64,000 bases of DNA from Amphirosellinia nigrospora. Taxonomy: Eukaryota > Ascomycota > Sordariomycetes > Xylariales > Xylariaceae. Each line of letters starts with the position of its first letter. The stretch's first letter is position 1. The stretch lies in assembly GCA_004123355.1 (NCBI GenBank), contig SCHM01000004.1:1116001-1180000 (forward strand), given 5' to 3'. Position numbers and translations under genes: made by a program. The notes beneath the pieces were generated by a model that saw only the letters and a program-made list of their open reading frames with translations, was not told where the DNA came from and ran no database searches. This document shows positions 61,033 to 64,000 of the stretch, one piece after another.

Positions 61033-63000
61033 AACTTATATTTAAACAGCTAATAAGTAATTAAAAAAAAAAATTAAATTAAATTTTAAAAAAAGCAAAA
61101 ACTAAAAATTAAGCTAATAAAATATTTTAAATAGCAAAAAAAAAAAAAAAGTATAATATTTAAAAGCTAAAACTACTATAAACAGGAAAAAAAAACAGCA
61201 ATAATACTTCGTTAATCTTAAAATATTTTATTTATCGGTTAGCTTTTTTATATAACTAATATTTAACTTTTAGCTAATTATAAATATATAATAAATATAT
61301 ACTATAAACTGTTGCTATAATAGCTTTATTATCCTTTTTTTAACGCTTTTAGTTATATTAATGCTCGAAAATTTATAAAAATAGTTTTTTAAAACTATAG
61401 CAAACTTTACCTTTTTTAATATAGCTTAATAAAAATTATAAACTTTTTAGCAGCAAGTTAGCTTTTTAGCTTTATTATTTTTAGCATAAAATTATTTAGC
61501 AATTTTAAAAGTTAATTTTTAAGATATATTTATATTATAAATATTATAATTAAACATATATTTAAATTTATAAAAAATTTTATTTTATATTTTATATAAT
61601 ATTAACCTAAAAAAGTTAATTTTTCGTAGTTAATATACTTTTTATATATTTTTAAATTTAAAAAAAGTTCTTTAAAAATTAAATAAAATAAGCAAAAGCG
61701 CAAAAACAAACAAGCAATAGTTTTACGTTTAAATCTAAAAAGACTTTGTTCTTGGGCTATTAAACGTATTTTTCGAGCAGCTTTTATTACTATATTAGCT
61801 TATTCTTTAAAAAATATTCTTTAACTTACTATTATATTAACTAATATATAAGCTTTAAAGTTTTTTTAATCGTTAATTAAACGTTAATAAATATATATAT
61901 TTATATAATATTAGCTTTATATCGCCGTATATTAAATTTATAGTATTAGCTTTTAAGGCCAAAAAATAATTAGTATAAAAAATCTATTATTATAACGCTT
62001 AAAAAAGTTTTTTTTTACGTTTATTTTATACGTTAATTAATATAATATATAAGCTAAATATAAATCTATATAAAATATTATAATATATTAATATTTTTAG
62101 CTATAATACTGTTAATATTTTAAAAATAAAAACGCTTTTTTTATTCTTATATTATTATTTTTAATAATAGCAGCTTATTTTAGTTTATTTAATAATATTA
62201 CGTTAATTTAGTATACTATTATGCTATAAATATCTATATTAATTATATATAATCTCTAGCTCCGGCAAGCCTAGCATAAGGACATTGTTGTTGTTGTTAT
62301 TACTGCCGCTAAATATATAGAATTAGCTATTTTAACGGCCGGCAGTAAAAGAAGACAAGAGATAAGAAAGGCAGGCGTACAAGCGTACAAAGCGGGTAAA
62401 AAAAAGGTATATATAAACTTTAAAAACCTTTTACTTAACGAACATAATATAGCTAATATAATATTTAAACTTATTAAATTTAAAAAAAAACTTTATTATT
62501 AATACTACGACCTATTACTATTAATAATTATTTATATTTACTTTCTATTTATAAGCTTATTTTTAAAAACTTATAGCGTAAGTTTATTTAAAATTTAAAT
62601 ATTATTAATAAAAGCTTATAAGTACCTTTAAAGCTATAGCTTACGTTTTATACGTTTAAACATTTTATACGCTTAAGCTATAATTTTATTATTTATTAAT
62701 TTAAAACGTTCCGAAATTTAAAACATTTTAGTTAATCTATTATTCCGAGCTAACAAACAATAAATTTGCAGCTTTATAATATAAGCTACTTTTTTTTTAA
62801 ACGTATAATTATTTAAAATATACTAACTAATTAAACAATAATAATATTATTTATTTTATTAAAGCGGTAATATTATAGCATATTTTTTTTAGCGTACTAA
62901 GTTTTTTTACCGTTAAAAAATTAGCCGTAAATTTACGTCTTATTATATAAGCAGCTTATACGGTCAAGCGCTCCTAGTATAAACAGCTCCTCGCATTAAG

Positions 63001-63367
63001 CGGTACATTTGCCCTTAACAAATACTAAGCAAAACGTTTACTACTCCCCAGACCCACTAACAAACAGTATGGTATTATTTAAACTACTTATCTACAACAC
63101 ATCTAACCTTAGCCTACATTATTCTAGAAATTTAATGCTAACAATGAACCGAAGAGTAAGATCACGCGTGAGCAGAGGCTGACAGCTGGTAAATCTTCCC
63201 ATGTCCAGGCCTAAAGCAGACCTGAATTTGACTCCCAAACGCCACATCCATGCAAACCTCTATAACAGCTCTATTTAATACGCCCAAAGTATCCTTTGCC
63301 TATTACACCACTATTCTTGAAGAAATTGCCCGCCTAGCAGACATACAGGGCGCTATTACAATTGATT
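63001..63367. other. Flank between block 2 and the last gene
   Basis: Composition returns to normal. No gene seen; probably the 3' UTR and flank of the minus-strand gene ending at 63368. Confidence 0.35.
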
Positions 63368-64000
63368 TTACATTGATTTTAATTTTCTTGTGGCAAACAC
63401 AGCTGCGATAGCACTCAACGCACCAATGAAGAGGCAGACAGCCACCGTTTGGTCCGTCGGTCTTGTGGTGTTCGTCTGGGTGGGCGGCGTGGGCGAGTTC
63501 GGACTCTTGCCGGGCTCTAGTACACTAAACACATTGTTGATATAATCGTCCCTATGAACTGTGGAATCGTCGTGTATTATTAAGAATTCCGAAGTAAATG
63601 CCGGCGTCCCCTGTGGAACTCGACTTTGCTGTTGCATGCGTATCATCGGGGCCATGGTCGTGACCACCGTTCATGTCTGCCATCTCAACCGAGGTATTAG
63701 ATAAGCGTCGATAGGACCCATTATTTCCGCTACTGAGTTTGTTCACTTCAACACCAAGAAAAGCATGCGGTGCCCATGATGCGATATTCCAGGGACTTGA
63801 CGGTCCAGAGTTAGCTAAAACCAGAACGGCTCGAGAACTCAAGCTTAAACTTACAGTCCACAAATACAAACGAGGGTGGCGCAGATTTAAAACTCTTAGC
63901 GAACGGAGCGAACAGCATTGCTGTTGCAAATGTCGCATGAGCCCACATCCATGCAGTCAATACTGTAACACATGGGGTTAGTCATCGCCGATTTTTTAGC
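63368..64000 (-). CDS. Partial gene with C-terminal membrane segment, cut by window edge
   Basis: Only the 3' part is present. The last exon ends at 63368 with a hydrophobic segment and short basic tail (TVAVCLFIGALSAIAAVFAT, then RKLKSM), preceded by a Pro/Thr-rich linker. Upstream in another frame is LVLANSGPSSPWNIASWAPH, then a His/Met/Asp-rich stretch (VEMADMNGGHDHGPDDTHAT). A further likely exon near 63880-63955 reads WMWAHATFATAMLFAPFAKS. An intron near 63830-63865 (GTAAGT donor) and a frame break or intron near 63640 are needed to join these. It looks like a membrane or cell-surface protein; I cannot name the family. Confidence 0.45.

Larger units (their letters stand above)
55640..62790. 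mobile_element. Candidate DNA transposon with long degenerate terminal inverted repeats
   Basis: The sequence around 55701-55760 matches the reverse complement of about 62700-62770: an AAGCxGCAAATTTAxxGTTT block, an 18-nt extra segment on the right side, then TTAACTAAAAYGTTTTAAAT and a GAACGTTTTAA block. The left end carries at least five AACGTT motifs within about 130 bp, like subterminal transposase-binding repeats. The interior (about 7 kb) is RIP-destroyed, so the superfamily cannot be named. Confidence 0.5.
55565..63000. repeat. RIP-degraded AT-rich transposon block 2
   Basis: About 7.4 kb, extremely AT-rich and CpA/TpG-poor, without a credible intact ORF. It is bounded by degenerate inverted repeats (see next entry) and contains short stretches of nearly normal composition at about 60600-61030 and 62250-62400 that may be later insertions or LTR remnants. 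Confidence 0.85.

Noticed and set aside
1-64000. CRISPR array, secondary-metabolite cluster or defence system
   Set aside because: No regularly spaced identical repeats, no synthase-type genes and no bacterial gene arrangement; all recognised genes are eukaryotic housekeeping genes.

Overview
This is a nuclear contig from a filamentous ascomycete (Pezizomycotina, most likely a Sordariomycete). The evidence is short introns (about 55-145 nt, GT..AG, with fungal branch-point-like motifs), single-copy housekeeping genes of fungal type, and two long AT-rich blocks almost empty of CpA and TpG, the signature of repeat-induced point mutation (RIP). I see no tRNA, rRNA, CRISPR array, bacterial-style operon or secondary-metabolite cluster.

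Layout. 0.6-2.5 kb: tandem-UBC E2 protein related to UBE2Z (+). 3.3-4.3 kb: Ser-rich hypothetical protein (-). 5.4-5.6 kb: weak small ORF (-). 5.9-7.3 kb: conserved-looking hypothetical (+). 8.5-10.4 kb: multi-pass membrane protein with an alpha/beta-hydrolase-like C-terminus (+). 10.9-12.2 kb: clamp-loader subunit RFC2 (+). 12.9-14.5 kb: coiled-coil protein (-). 15.1-21.8 kb: spliceosomal helicase BRR2 (+). 23.6-25.7 kb: PWWP protein with a LEDGF/TFIIS-like C-terminal helical domain (+). 27.0-29.3 kb: NPL4, the Cdc48 cofactor (+). 30.4-34.2 kb: large subunit of arginine-specific carbamoyl-phosphate synthase (-). 35.5-49.4 kb: RIP-degraded, nested transposon block. 49.4-55.5 kb: a gene island with an FMP32/MCUR1-family mitochondrial protein (+), a SENP8/NEDP1-like deneddylase (-) and ribosome-biogenesis factor SLX9 (-). 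55.6-63.0 kb: second RIP block with long degenerate terminal inverted repeats. 63.4-64.0 kb: 3' part of an unrecognised gene cut by the window edge (-).

The genes are independent housekeeping loci rather than a pathway. Three of them (tandem E2, NPL4, deneddylase) touch ubiquitin or NEDD8 biology, but they are scattered and that may be chance.

The dominant anomaly is that most protein genes carry small deletions, usually -1 and usually in short homopolymers. BRR2 has six, all -1, and supplying six bases gives an open frame of exactly 2227 codons. RFC2, NPL4, the membrane protein, the deneddylase, SLX9 and the FMP32-like gene also come out at whole codon numbers once the missing bases are counted. 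I read this mainly as uncorrected long-read consensus error, not pseudogenisation. Coordinates below therefore span whole loci including breaks.

I did not find a convincing new multi-gene system. The best leads are the UBE2Z-type tandem E2, the membrane hydrolase-like protein that lacks the serine nucleophile, and the transposon structures (LTR-like pair with a 52-bp hairpin, TIR element with AACGTT-rich subterminal repeats).
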